Source: Monarcha castaneiventris obscurior
Lineage: Eukaryota; Chordata; Aves; Passeriformes; Monarchidae
DNA length: 64,000 bases
Assembly: GCA_026261815.1 (NCBI GenBank)
Contig: JAMPIT010000269.1
Coordinates: 1,116,001 to 1,180,000, forward strand
Direction of reading: 5' to 3'
The notes beneath the pieces are model-generated. The model was not told the DNA's origin and did no database searches. It was given only the letters and a program-made list of their open reading frames with translations. Numbering within the stretch: position 1 is the first letter of the stretch; each line of letters opens with the position of its first letter. Shown here one piece after another: positions 11,011-23,030 of the stretch. The translations under genes were made by a program, and so were the position numbers.

Positions 11011-11779
11011 CTCCCTGACAAAGTCCCTGCTTTCTCTTTGGGAAATAAAACTGCCAGGGAGGGAACGTTGTAGGGAATTAGCCAGGAGAAAACCACCAGG
11101 CCAAAGTCGTTACTGAGCTCCTGGTATTAAACTGGCACTGCTGCCTTGTTCTAATTTCTGATGTTTGAAGCCAACAGGGATGAAATTTTCTCTGCTGTAG
11201 GGCACGCTTGGAATCCAAATACTTAAAGGGGAGACGCTTCTTTTTATATAAAGTCTCACCCTCCCCAACCCACAGAGGTTACACAGATAAGGAGCGGTTT
11301 CAATCTCTCTGACTGAAGAGAAAAATCTCAAATAACCCCAGTAGCTGGGTTAGCAGAATTCTGGCTTCAGCTGGAGGTTGCAAGGACCAAGGAGCGTGGA
11401 AGGCAGGAGTGATAACCAGCACTGCTCCGAGGAACACGGGAGCTCCTCCTGCAAATCCCAAGTGAAACCCCAAGGTCTGTGGGAAGGAGCCCTTGGCTGG
11501 AGGTGAAACGGTGCCAGGGGCAGGGACTGCCGGGTTATTTGTCCAACAGCAGTGAGGGGAGGCCCCTCCATCCCTCAGAAAGAAAAAACAATCCCTTTTC
11601 CTCGAGGCTGGGGAGGGAGGGAGCTCAGCTCCAGGCAGAGCTGGAGCTCAGAACTGCAATGGAAGCAAAACCGACTCCAGCCCAGCAGAATATTTATGGC
11701 ATCTCTTCCTTCCTTAATTTGGCGAAGGAGCTGAGATTTCTCCTCTGGAGAACGCGGAGTATTAATTAACTGAGGACGG
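11011..11779. other. Spacer, no gene recognised
   Basis: Mixed single-copy DNA with nothing recognised beyond short chance frames. Confidence 0.4.
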
Positions 11780-12140
11780 GCTGAGAAATGGATGGCTCTC
11801 CTAAGTGTTTTCCCTATACTTTATTATCATTCTAGGCTTTTAAAACAATGGCTGTGCCAAAGAAAAGATTAGAGTGAGGCAGAGACGGGGTTTTTTTAAT
11901 AATAACCAGACAAAATAATATCAATACACAGCATATACCATCAGAACAGGAGACAAATTCCTTACAAGGTGTCTTTGAGTAAGAGGTAATTGTGACTTGA
12001 ATAGATTACTTTTCTCTAATGTATTTATTGCTACATAAATATAAAGATGTATAGAACTCTTCTGATTGTATCCAGAGAGGAAGTAAATAGTATGGATTTT
12101 TAGACCTGTAATTTATGTCTCTCCATCTGCAGTGACAGAT
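11780..12140. promoter_or_regulatory. Strong candidate conserved noncoding element
   Basis: About 360 bp, AT-rich and repeat-free, with AATAATAACCAGACAAAATA near 11898, GAGGTAATTGTGACTTG near 11983 and CTGTAATTTATGTCTC near 12106. Stops are frequent in all frames. Enhancer-like, unaligned. Confidence 0.45.
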
Positions 12141-13179
12141 ATAGATGCTGTACCTCACACCTACCCTGCATCTTTCTACCTGGGTGTGGAAAAGAGGCTC
12201 AGGGCAGGAAGGAGATTTCAGCCCTTCCATCGCTGTCCTGCTCCAGGGGTTTTATTTTATCCCTCAGAGCCGGGAGTGCAGGACACGAGGCTCTGCCTCT
12301 CAGCCCCTCCCCAGCTTGAGCTCCTGCTCCCTGCTCCTCTCAGAGGTGGCAGCTCTGGCTGGCTCTGAGTCCTTCCAGCAGCACCTCAGGGCTCTCCCTG
12401 GGCCCAGCTGGGGAAACTGAGGCACAGCAAGGCACCAGGTGTGTCCTTGTCACATCCCCCTGTACCTGCACGCCCAGGCCTTGCTTCAAATCACACACGG
12501 ATCTCTTCCCTCATTTCCCTCCATGAGCTGGGTTCAGCTCCAGTCCAATCAATCTTTGGCTGCACAGATAAGGCTGTTGCTCAGATTTATAGAGTTTGCT
12601 GCGGACAGAAAAGCGGGGTTGCTACCAGGATGTCATCATCAGGGACTAAAAGGGATTTGCAGAGTAAGGCTGAGCCAGAGGTTTCACTCCTTCACATCAG
12701 CCATGAAATCTGTCAGTGTGAAATCACCTCCCTCCCAGTTTAGGGCTTTGTCACTGCTGCTGGGACAGCAGGGGACCTGGCTGGATGTCCAGTGACCCTG
12801 CCCGTCCACATCCTCCCTCGTGCCCAGCCTGGAGAGACAAAACTGGGGCATTTTGCATCCTGGCCATGATGGAAAACAGCCTTTGGGAGGGAAGGCCCCC
12901 GGACACTGCGGGTTCCTGGGGGTGTTGCAGCAGCACAGTTTGTGTGGGGACTGCAACAAAGCCCAAACCCAGCACAATTCAGCCGGGTTTGGGTTTCCCT
13001 GTGAGCATTTCACAGCCCACAAACATTTCACAGCCCCTTGTGCACATCCCCTTCCCCCCAGGGTGGGGAACCAGCCAGGTCTGAGAGATCCAGACCCACA
13101 CGGAGCAAACGCTGCTTACCCCCACAGGAACAAGCAGTTGTGGGGTCACTGCTGGTGCCAAGGGCTTCTCATCTTTCCC
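12141..13179. other. Spacer, no gene recognised
   Basis: GC-rich single-copy DNA. Overlapping frames on both strands (such as 12820-13299 plus, 159 codons) show no domain. No interspersed repeat was recognised. Confidence 0.4.
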
Positions 13180-13460
13180 GTGGAAAAATTTAGGTTTTCC
13201 AGTAATGCTGTAATTACCACCCTGTCATGTCACCAAGCAAACAGGTTGGCAAACCAAGGTACCGAACTAAATAATCTGTGGCATAATCTAAACATATAAT
13301 GGTAATTAAAGCTGACAGCTTAATGAGATACTGAGATTCAAATGTACAGTAGTAATCTGCAATTAAGTAATCTTTTGTAATAGTACCCTGCCAGTTTGTA
13401 AAATTTCAGGTAGAAGGCTGTGTACTGTTCCACAGCAAAAATATTGACACAAGGAAAAGG
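13180..13460. promoter_or_regulatory. Strong candidate conserved noncoding element
   Basis: AT-rich block with CTGTAATTACC, AATGGTAATTAAAGC, GCAATTAAGTAATC and CAAGCAAACAGG (forkhead-like). Homeodomain-type cores recur about every 50 bp. No repeat and no frame. Confidence 0.47.
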
Positions 13461-13782
13461 TATCCAGGCTATGATCAGACACCCAAATCCGCCGGTGCCG
13501 TCCAGGGAAGGCACAACAACACCATGATTCATCCCAGGCACTCAGCTGCTGCCACCAGCTCGCAGCCAGAGCTGCCTTGCTCAGCCTGGGAAGGGCTTGT
13601 GCTGCTGTTTCGAGGGATTTCACGCCTGGCATTGCTCACGAGGGTTTTTGGCAATCCATTGTCTGCCCTCAGAGGTGCTGGGTTGGAGCTCCAGCTCCTC
13701 CAGGACCCATCAGGGCCTCTGATCTCCATCACTTCCCTGCTCCTCTGAGCAGGGAGGATCCATTCTACAGTGTCTGAACTGG

Positions 13783-13796
13783 AAAAAAAAAAAAAA
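13783..13796 (+). repeat. A14 homopolymer
   Basis: Uninterrupted run of 14 A. There is no target-site duplication or repeat body upstream, so I do not read it as a retrogene tail. Confidence 0.85.
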
Positions 13797-13799
13797 TCC

Positions 13800-16700
13800 T
13801 ACTTCTGGCAAAATCTTAAGTGGAGTTGAGATTCCATCTTTGACTTTATTCCCACCCTGTGCAATATGGGAGCATTGACACTCAGGCCCCAGAGGCTGTG
13901 CCAGGTAGCACAGGCAAAATTTAGCTTTAATGGTCAGAAAGACAGGACTGGATGTGATCAAATCCCAAAAAAAAGACTTCAAATTGGAACCTGCTAAACC
14001 AGCTCGCTGGTGAGAAGCCGGAGGAAATAGGACACATGCTCCAGAAACTTCAGGATTTCTCCTTTAAGTCTTTCTGGTTGCCAGATTTCAAAAAACATTA
14101 TGGGTTTGTCTTAATTCTGGCAGCACCTGTCCCATCTCATACCAGCCCTCATGCAGGGGAAGGAGAAACAATCCCCTCCCTCAAAAGCCCTGGGAGCAAA
14201 TGGCTCAGGGGGGTTTGTGCCCACATCCCTGGGTCCAGGGCAATCAATCACATTTTGGAGGTGATGTCCATAAGCAGCTCCCAGGAGAGCTTTTCTGTTT
14301 CAGTCCTGTGGAGCTCTGGGTGAATAGAGCAAGCCTCTGGAAAGCAAACCAAGGCAGGAGACTTTCTAAATATAGGCAGGGCTTTGGGGCTTTTGCATGA
14401 CAATGACATTCCCGGGCCAAGGTAAGAGATTTCCTGCGCTTGTCGAGTTAAACCTTTGTACCTTGGGTTGTGCCGCCTTCTTTTCCCCTTTCTGCTCCTG
14501 CTCACTTCCCTCTCCCCTCGAGCTGCTCCTGTTTGTACAGATGCTCTTTTCAGAGCCAGAGCTTTGGGGAGCCACTCCCAGCCGGGTACAAAAGGCTCCC
14601 CAGCACTGCACAGTTCCTCAGAACAAATCCCAGGGAGTCAGCGGTGCCTGCTGCATTATTTATTCACCCAGGCCCTTTCAGAATGCACAGGCAAGACAGC
14701 AACAAGCGCTGCGTGTCCAAGGGACGTTAAAAGGTTTGACTCAGGTGTTAATTCAGTGGCTTTGAAGGAGTCAGGATGGTTTATCAGGAGAATAAAGATA
14801 ACAGAGGGTTACAAAGGCCTCAGTGTGCAGCAAAACTCCAGGGCATCTCTTTAGGAGAATCCTGACATCCTTGGGGTTTTTTCTACTGGGCCTGGGTTGA
14901 GTCCCATGGCTGCACCTTCCCCCTGGCCTTCCCCACCTCTCTCAGGGAGATAAACCAGAAGGGTCTTGGCCTGGTTTATCCATTTCCAGAGGAGCAGGAA
15001 GCACCAACAAAGGCAGCCCAGGTGAGATCCCAGTTGCCCTTGGGCCGTGCTCTGCTCACTCTGGGGATTTTGGAAGCACAGGGAGAGGCTGAGGGCCCAG
15101 CTTGCATCGCACCCCCAAACAGGAGTTCTCAGGCCCTCTCAGCAGATCTTGTGCACTGGAGTTGATGTCTCCAGGCAGGGAGTGCAGCCCTGTGAGCTCC
15201 CTCCAGGATGTGGCGTGTCGGCAGAGGGAAAACATCTGCAATCCTTTGACATGGCTTGGGTTTCAGTCGTGTCAGATCTCTGACAAAATAACAAATTGAG
15301 CCCAGTCCTGAGCACATGGATTCCTGCCCTGCTGCAGTCCTGAGCAGCACAGAAATATGTTCAGATTTGAAGGGATGGGCTGGGAAGCAAAGTAACCCCA
15401 GGAATTTCAAACCTGGAAGCACCGAACAGCTAAACAAAACCAGCTGGAGCTTTCCTGTGATTGAACAAGCTCTCCATGAGCCCCTCTGGTAGATCACGAC
15501 CGGGACAAATGCTCAGGGTTGTGCCCACTCCTCGGAACAAGCCGAGAGGGGCAAAGCCTTGCCTGTGCCAGGCAATCGCCCATTTCCCGGCCCCGAGGGA
15601 TGAGCAGGGTCTGGCACAGCTCAGCCACAGGACAGGACCCTGCTGGCTCTGCTGCTGCCTGACCCAGCCAGAGGAGAGACTCAGACCCTCTACACCTTCA
15701 GTGCAGTCCCTCCCCACGGAGGTCGGTAGGAGTTTCACAATTAATCAGGCTCATGCAGGACCATTAATTGCCGAGCTCAGCACGGGCCCTGCTGAGCTGA
15801 GCACAGCTCCACGTGTCAGGCATTTTCTGAGCTTGTGAGATGATCTCTGGGCTCAGAGGCAGGTCATAAACGGTGATTTCTCAGAAACAACGGATTAGAA
15901 TCTAAGAAACCCTCGCCACAAGGAGTCAGGGAGCCAGGGGAGAAGCAGCACCGTGGCCTGTAAGGAAATAGGAACAGTGCAGAGTGGGGAGCTGCAGGGT
16001 GGCCCCTGTGCTGTGCCTGCAGCCCAGGCATTGCCTGCAGCCTTCCAGACTCCTCAGAGCCCCAGTGGAGAATGCCAGGGGCAGGGTGAGGTATCTGAGC
16101 TGGGAACACAGGGCTGAGGGACGGCACCGCAGCTACTTTTAGTCATCTTTAAAAATGATGCACTCAGATGCTTCCTGACCCAAGGGGATGCACCAGGAAT
16201 CAGTCATCACTCAGGGAGTTACTTGTGCTCGCTCTCTATTTTTTAATGGGAAGTGATGGGCTCCTGCTCTCCATCCTTTTTGCTCTCCTGCTGCTCTGCT
16301 GCCTTTCAGCAGCACTCGCTGGTGGTGTCACGGTGCCAGGACTGGCCCAGCACATTCAGCAGGGCCCTGCTGCCCACAGGAACTTCCCCAGTTCCCTGAA
16401 AATGGCAGAGAAAGCTGAGCAGGAATCACTTTCAGAGCAGGGGGAATTCTGCAAGGCTGGCTCAGCCAGGGAGAGTGAGCAAGCAGCCAGTGGAGGGCAT
16501 TGCCACAGCCACTCTGTGGCCCCAGTTGGAGTCAGCACAAGCAGCAACTGGATTTCTGTTGAGTCAGGAAAATGAGGGGCAGAGGTGAGATTATTCTTTC
16601 CTTTCTCAAAATGGGTAGATTAGTTCTGGGATCTTGAACCAAACCTGCAGGAACAGAGGGCACCTGGCAGTGCCACCCTGGTGCCACCACCGTGTCAGGG

Positions 16701-16889
16701 CTGACTGATGCTGGCACACACAGCTGGGTCACACCCTGCTGGAGCTCAGCCCATCCTGGCAGTGGCTCAGCCCCTCGGCTGCCATCCCCTCCTCTGCTCT
16801 GTGAGACCCCTGTTCCCCCATTCCCCACCCTGCCCCTGCTCCCAGCTCGGGGCCGAGGGCAGAGTGCTGGGGTGGCACTTTCACAGCAC
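13800..16889. other. Long spacer, no gene recognised
   Basis: About 3 kb of ordinary, GC-leaning single-copy DNA. Slightly AT-rich patches near 14720-14810 and 15730-15770 may be weak elements. The frames of 100-135 codons overlap others on the opposite strand and show no domain. Confidence 0.4.
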
Positions 16890-17075
16890 TCGGATAAACA
16901 CAAAACAAGGGATAAGCTGACCAGGATAAGTGTGTCAGGTCCGGTTACGCTTTCCTGGGAAGGCTGCAGCGTTAGGAAAGTATTACATTGCTGCTGCTCA
17001 CTGATATGTCAATCAGCCAGAGGGTAATTAATGACTGCCGCCGTCAGTGCAAAAGTAACTCCAGACACTGCAGGG
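16890..17075. promoter_or_regulatory. Candidate conserved noncoding element
   Basis: Block with GATATGTCAATCAGCC and GGGTAATTAATGACTGCC near 17005-17035, CpG-containing words (GGTTACGC, GCCGCCGTCAG) and GATAAG repeats (GATA-like) near 16910-16930. It differs from the more AT-rich blocks but is free of repeats. Confidence 0.38.
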
Positions 17076-17819
17076 CCTGTCTGAAAGGATAAAATTTCAC
17101 TCAGGCACAGGATTCTGGGTCTGTCCAGGAATGGTCAGCGCTCAGCTCTGCTGCAGAGGACAGAGGCACTGGGGGCTGGGTCCAGCCAGCCCTGAAATCC
17201 AGGGAACACGGGGAGAAATCCAATATTGCTGCAGTCGCAGTGTCAGGGACAAGGCGTGTGCATGGGAGGGAGCCTCCAGCAGCCCAGAATCCCCTCTGGC
17301 AGCCTTTGGGAATCTCTCAGGACACTTGGAGCAGCAGTGCTGGATCAGCTCAAAACGAGAGCAGCACAGGAATTTGGGTGGCACAGGGTGAGCTGTGAGT
17401 GAAATGTTCCCCCTTGGAGGCTGGAGCAGAACCACCAATTGCTTCAACAGCTCCTGGGGTCTCCATGAGCAGAGAACATTTCAGTGACACCATCCCATGG
17501 CCCAGGTGCTCAAGTGAGCCCTGAATTCCCTCCTGGTCCAGCCATGGGTTCCTGAGCTCTGCAGGACCAGCTTTAAGAGCCCGGTAGCAGCACAGGGTCA
17601 GTGGTGACAGGAGCAGATTCTGGCCTGGCCTCTCTCTGTGTGCAGAGGTGCTCCCAGGTTGTTGCCTGGAGCTGCAGCCAAACATCAGCTGGGGAAGAAG
17701 GAAACATCTCCTGGGCACGTCACAGAAATGCTGCTCCTTTAAAGTCGGCTTCAAACCCATCCCAGAGCCGTGTGTTGTTCCCGAGGACTCACACACACAC
17801 ACGAGCACACCTCCACAGC
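17076..17819. other. Spacer, no gene recognised
   Basis: GC-rich DNA. A 152-codon minus frame (17350-17808) has no recognisable family. A short ACAC run lies near 17790-17802. Confidence 0.4.
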
Positions 17820-18150
17820 TTCCCCACCTTTCAAATTCCTGCAGTGTAACTCAGCAAAGAAAGTACAGAATGAGGGTGACATGCAAATCCTATTAATTCA
17901 TCCAAGTATGGAAATGCAATCCTTTTGATGTCAAAAAGTACAGCAATGATATGTTAAAGAGCTCAGCACGCTTCTGTTAAATATGTAAAGTGCAGATTCC
18001 CCTGCAGCTGTATCACTCCTGCATCAGCCTGGACTATAGCTCCTGACTTTAAAAGACTGGGAATTACTCTAACAGCATTATAGGCCTGTGCCCAACAATA
18101 TGGTCAGATGTTGGTAAGAGGATTTGGGATCAGCGTGGATTTAGTTACAC
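17820..18150. promoter_or_regulatory. Strong candidate conserved noncoding element
   Basis: AT-rich block with a perfect octamer ATGCAAAT at 17881-17888 followed by CCTATTAATTCATCC, then GATATGTTAAAGAGC and GTTAAATATGTAAAG. Repeat-free with no frame. The octamer plus homeodomain core within 20 bp resembles a POU/homeodomain composite site. Confidence 0.48.
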
Positions 18151-18314
18151 CATTCTTCCCTGAGCTCGTCTGGGTCCTTTGCTCAGGCAAATGCAGGTGA
18201 CAGATTCCACAGAGTGGCTCCACGGAGGGAATGAGCTTTCAGAGGAAGGGTGGGAGAGAAGTTATTTGATGCACTGCAGGCAGAGGAAACAATTTTAGAG
18301 TTAAAAAAAGGAGC

Positions 18315-18343
18315 TTGAGAGAGAGACAGAGACAGAGACAGAG
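18315..18343. repeat. (GAGACA)n short tandem repeat
   Basis: About four to five GAGACA/GAGAGA units in a purine-rich stretch. Confidence 0.8.
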
Positions 18344-18349
18344 TGGTAC

Positions 18350-19515
18350 TCCAGGCCTCTTTTTGCCTTCAATCTCAATTTGAACCACAGCAGGGTTTTT
18401 TCCAAAAGTACTGACTGAGATAAGGGCATAGAGATGTGTTCAGAATATGGCAACTACAGGGACAGATGGAAGAGTCCTGGTGGGATTTCGGAGAATTTCC
18501 AGGCAGAGGGAACCTTCTTCTCTCACCTGCTCTACCCACTGATTCTTCCCATGTCAAGATTTCAGTGATGGTGCAGCTTCAGCTCTCCTAGAGAGACATT
18601 TAGTCTTGATTTAAAGATTCTGAGCAATCAAAAACTTCATCCCATCTTTCAGCAGCTGTTCCAGAGACTAATTAGCTCTATTTGAAATATGTGCATGCCT
18701 TTCCTGGGCAAAATGAAACCATTCCAGAGAATTCTGCACGTGCCATCCATCATCGAAACCAAAACATCTCATGTGCTGCTGCTTTTCCAGGTCTGTGGAT
18801 GCTTTGGAGGTGCCTCCCACGGATCTGCAGCTCTGGATTTTTCCAGGCAGCAGTGCAGCAGCAGCTGGAGTGCCTGGAGTGGGGTGGGAGTCGGGAACCA
18901 AGCAGGGAACGGGTGAGACACAGCTCGGTGCCGGTGCAGAGAGACTGGGAAACGCCCTGCAAGTGAAAATGGTGCAGGTTCTGAATAAATTGTGCTCTTA
19001 TTTCTTAGAGGGGGCAGTTTGAATTTGGCTGCACATTAATGTGAGGGAGGTATCACTGAGAACAGCATCGTTAAGTTTCAACAACAAACGTTTAGGAGAG
19101 TAAAACACTCTGTGAGGGAAAGGGCAAAAAACGGAGTTTCTGCTGAGCTCTGCACAGAACACAACAGGCCCAACCACGGAGACTCCCCTGAGCCTCAATA
19201 TTCTCTGCAGAACTTCCCAGAGCTCAGAGACTCCAGCACGCTGGAATTCAGGTTCTTTGCAGTTTGAGCCAAAGGCACTGGATTGATAAGCATGAAAGAA
19301 AAAAAAAAGCCCAAACAAAAAGTCCCCCTGAACTTGTCCCATAAATCAGGCCCTGCCTGTACATTACGGAGTCAGCTGAAGGAGGAGAGTGATGGTGTTT
19401 GGTGTTTTTTCTCTCTCTCTTTCCCCTAACACTAATTAGGTTTGAAAGACTGCAGCTTGAGTCCAGATACCACATGCCGAGAAGAAAGGAACCCAAACAG
19501 CTGACGCAGAGTTCA
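18350..19515. other. Spacer, no gene recognised
   Basis: Mixed single-copy DNA. A pyrimidine-rich patch lies near 19402-19427. No gene or repeat family was recognised. Confidence 0.4.
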
Positions 19516-19519
19516 GACT

Positions 19520-19665
19520 AAACTAACTGCAAGCTCCCCAGGGACATCACAAGGTAAACCTGATAGTCCCTGTCATTTACAATCATTATCAGGCAGCAGA
19601 GGCGCTGTAATTTTACTGGGGAGCCAATTAACAGATTCCCGAAGCTCGGGGATAAGGTCTCGGTC
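19520..19665. promoter_or_regulatory. Candidate conserved noncoding element (weak)
   Basis: Block with ACAATCATTATCAGGC, GCTGTAATTTTACTGG and GAGCCAATTAACAG. Moderate AT content and no repeats. Confidence 0.32.
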
Positions 19666-20764
19666 CTTTTTTCTGGTTTAGACAGGAAAAGAGGGGAAGA
19701 AAGGCTTTGTTTCAAAGGGATGCTCCAGGAGCTTTCCTGCCCGGGGGGAATGGGCAGAGCTGGGCTCGAACTTTCCCTCTTGAGGGAAAAGAAAAGAGCA
19801 GGGGGTGGCAGAGGCAAAGCCCTGGCTCTGGTGCCAGCTCTGCAGAGCTGGGTGAGGTGTCCAGCACCACACAGGGGCACGGAGCAGCTTCTCTGTCAGC
19901 CAGGAGTGGTTCAGCAAGGGGCACTCAGGAGCTCCCCTCACCAACACGAGTGAGAAGCAAGAGAAAAGCCTTGGCCCAAAGCTCCAGATGGAAATGTGTC
20001 TGTGCTGGGGAAGTTTGGGGTTTGGATCCAGGTCTGAGCGTTAATGTGTTGGACTCATCCTCCCTGGAACAAACCGATCATACATTTGCAGCTCAGGACA
20101 GATTGCAAGGAGGACTCAGTGAACCATGCTTGGAGCAAACAGAACACAGAGGAAGTGTTCAGCTCTCCCCCTGCCAGCCCTTTGCAGGCCTGAGCCGGAG
20201 CCAAGGCAGTCAGCTGAGCTCCTGGTAGGAGTTTTTTGGCCTAAAATCACCCACTGGATATGCAAACTTAGATAAGAATTTGTGCACCGGGCTCTGTTTA
20301 CCCTCTGGCCAACCAAGCTTCAGAGCAGAGTCTCAGGCCAGGCCTTAGCACGGGTTATTGTAAACACACAGGAGAGCTGGAAGCTGGGAGGAAGGGCCTG
20401 GGCAGGGTTTGCAGCCTCTTACTGCAGAGGATCCTCACCCCCAGGCCCTGCAGGGTTTCTCTGTTGTCTCCATCTGAACCTCCCCTTGTTTCCAGCTGCA
20501 ATTCTGTCCAAGCAGGGCACAGAGGGGGTGACATCCCTTTTTCCTCCTTTCTGTTTGCTTGCTTTAGATAACCACACGTGCCTGGGCCTCCGTGTTCTGA
20601 TATTAAGCAGATTTTGTGCAGTGCCGGGGCATTTTTCACCAAGAAAACTGCAAGAAACACCAAAACCTGTTCACAGGTGACTCCTCTGCCTCGCAGCCTT
20701 TGTTCAGCTGCTCTGCCTGAGCCAGCAGTTCTGCTGCTCGGGAAGGAGGGAACAGGCAGAGAAA
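19666..20764. other. Spacer, no gene recognised
   Basis: GC-rich single-copy DNA. A 173-codon plus frame (19707-20228) shows no domain. No repeats were seen. Confidence 0.4.
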
Positions 20765-20940
20765 TCCTAAGAAAGGTAAAAGCATTAATGGGTCAAGGCC
20801 TCCTTTGCATAATTCTATTATCACCAGGAAGATGCTGCAATAATCATGTTAGGCATGTGCTCTGGAGCATCAAAGTGACTTGTCTTACCTTACTTTTTGA
20901 TGTTAGACAGGTTTAAATGCTTTGTACAGCTGAGGCACCT
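20765..20940. promoter_or_regulatory. Candidate conserved noncoding element (weak)
   Basis: AT-richer block with AAAGCATTAATGGGTC, CTTTGCATAATTC and GCAATAATCATG. Its octamer-like word is imperfect (TTTGCATAA). Confidence 0.33.
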
Positions 20941-22379
20941 CAGACAGCTGATCAAGAGAGCCTGTGCTGTTCAAGCAAAGCAAAGGCCTGTTTTGCCTTT
21001 TTTTTAATGTCAACAATGCCACATTCTTCCAGCAAGGAATAATCTCTGTTGTCACAAGCTGTGAAAAGCAAAGGTGTGGGAGAGAGTCTGTGTGTGGGTG
21101 CCTGCAAACGCTCCCTGGAGCTGCCACCTGGGAATCTTCAGCATCTCGTGCATTGTTTGGGCCAGAAATGCAGAACCCGCCGAGGTGCAGAGTGTGCCCT
21201 GTGGTTGGTGATCTGCACAGCTCTGGGCTGCAAAGCTCGCCTGGGTCTGGGGATGATTGGTGTCAGCAGGGCTCAGGTTTAGTCTCTGAGTGAGGTCCAA
21301 CACTTGTTGTGTCAGAGCAGGAACAGTCCCTGCCCCTCCAAGCCTGCATTTCTGGTGTGAAAGATGCTTTTTCTCTGCTGAGATAAACCCCAGACACCTG
21401 ATGGTTTAAAGCAGGGCCTGAACAAGGAGGTCTCACAGTCAGAACTGGCAGGGGGCCTCTCTGGGCCTGCTGAGGGAAGGGCTTTTTGCTGCTCTCCATC
21501 CATCTCCTTCCCTGACTCTCCTGAGCCGGTGCTCCCTGAGTCCCACAGAGCCCAGGCCTGCTCCCAGTGCCCCTCTCGGTGCCAGGGACTGGGGCAGTGT
21601 CCCTGGGATTGCTGCTCCAGCAGCACGGAGGGAGGAGGCATCTCCCCTTCCCAGAAAATGGATGGAGCTGGAGCAGAGGAGGCGCAGGCACAGCCCTGGG
21701 CTCGCTTTCCCCATGAGTTTTCCCAGCTCCTCTATCCCACAATGGGTGGGAGCTGTGTGGGGATGAGATTAGAGCTGGCTGATGTTCCTGACTTCTGCTA
21801 AAGCTCCCACGGAGAACTTGGGGGTCGAGGGGTTGGCTTGGTTTGGGTTTTTCTGCCCTTTGGTGGCACAACAGGATTTTTGTTTCCAGCCAGAAGGAGG
21901 AGCCAGATCAGTCTGGAATTTGGTTTTCTGCTAAAACAAAACAAAATGAAAAACCCAGTGAGACTCATGTTTTGCCTTTTGGGGCCAGGAGAAAGGAGTA
22001 TTAGTTCTTTTGTGAAGGAGAAATGGATTTTTAAGTCTTCTTCTGCAAGTTTCAGGGTTGGGCTTTAGTCCTGTTTTCCTCTCATTTGCATCCTTGACTC
22101 AGCCTATTCCTTAAAGAAAGCTTTAAAGTCCTGCTGTAACTTGGTATTGTGACTCTGTAGGACAATCTGAGCTGGAGGAGCTTCTTTCTCCCTTTCTCTC
22201 CTCTGAACCCTGTGGAACTCCAGCAGTGAAATGGTCCCAGTGCCTTCCCTCCTGTGGGAGAGCTCGGACTGGTCTGGGCAGCCCCGAGCCCTTTGTTCCA
22301 TCTCTGGGGTCCTCCCTTCTCCAGGCAAGCACCAAAGAGAAGCACAAGTCCTAAATGCCAGCCCAGAGCATCAATCATA
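20941..22379. other. Spacer, no gene recognised
   Basis: GC-rich DNA with a 202-codon minus frame (21263-21871) lacking any domain. A perfect octamer ATTTGCAT lies at 22084-22091, outside any obvious AT-rich block. Confidence 0.4.
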
Positions 22380-22630
22380 ATTCCTGAGCTGCCAGCAGTC
22401 ATGTAACTGCTTAAAGACCTCAGCAGCCCTCTGGCACTTAAAGAAAAAGAATCATCTAATTAATCACAGGTGAAACAGCTTGGACCTGCTCCAAAAGCCC
22501 CTGAATTTACTGCCAAGCTTTGATGCTAATTTTCCTTCTAAGTAACCCCCTAAAGAAATTTACGATTAGGTAATTAAAGTGATGAATAAAGAGATACTTA
22601 GAAGAAAGGAGAAGAAAGAGGGGGAAAAAA
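22380..22630. promoter_or_regulatory. Candidate conserved noncoding element
   Basis: AT-rich block with ATCTAATTA at 22454-22462 inside CATCTAATTAATCACAGG, then GATGCTAATTTTCC and GATTAGGTAATTAAAG. No repeat. It shares its core 9-mer with the block at 22920. Confidence 0.43.
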
Positions 22631-22914
22631 ACCTTGAGTCAAAAGCCTTAAATCTCCTCCCCTCCTCAAAGAGAAATGTTAGTCATTTCTGCACGTGCTT
22701 TGTCTCTGGAAATTGGGTTGGATTCCCACAGGAGGCTTGAGAAATATTCCTTAAATTAATGTTTGCATAACCAAATAAAACAGAAAAGAAGGAACTCCTA
22801 AACAGATTGTGATGCCGAGGTGGCTGAGGGGAAAAGGGACTTGTGGCTTCTCTCTGAGAATCACACACTGAACAACTTCTGTCAGGAGCTGCCTGCTGCC
22901 TTTTTCCCCCCTGG

Positions 22915-23030
22915 TGCCTGAGACCATTGTTTTAAAGGTAATTAGATACCCAGGAATGCCATCTAATTAATAAATGTAGTGACATCTAATTAAGAATTCT
23001 GGATTATGTGAATGTTTAAAAGTCTGACCG
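22915..23030. promoter_or_regulatory. Homeodomain-like site cluster (ATCTAATTA x3)
   Basis: Three copies of the 9-mer ATCTAATTA lie within 54 bp: inverted at 22939-22947, direct at 22961-22969 and direct at 22984-22992. The two direct copies are 23 bp apart and share ACATCTAATTAA-like flanks. The core is a canonical homeodomain target. Function is inferred. Confidence 0.45.
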
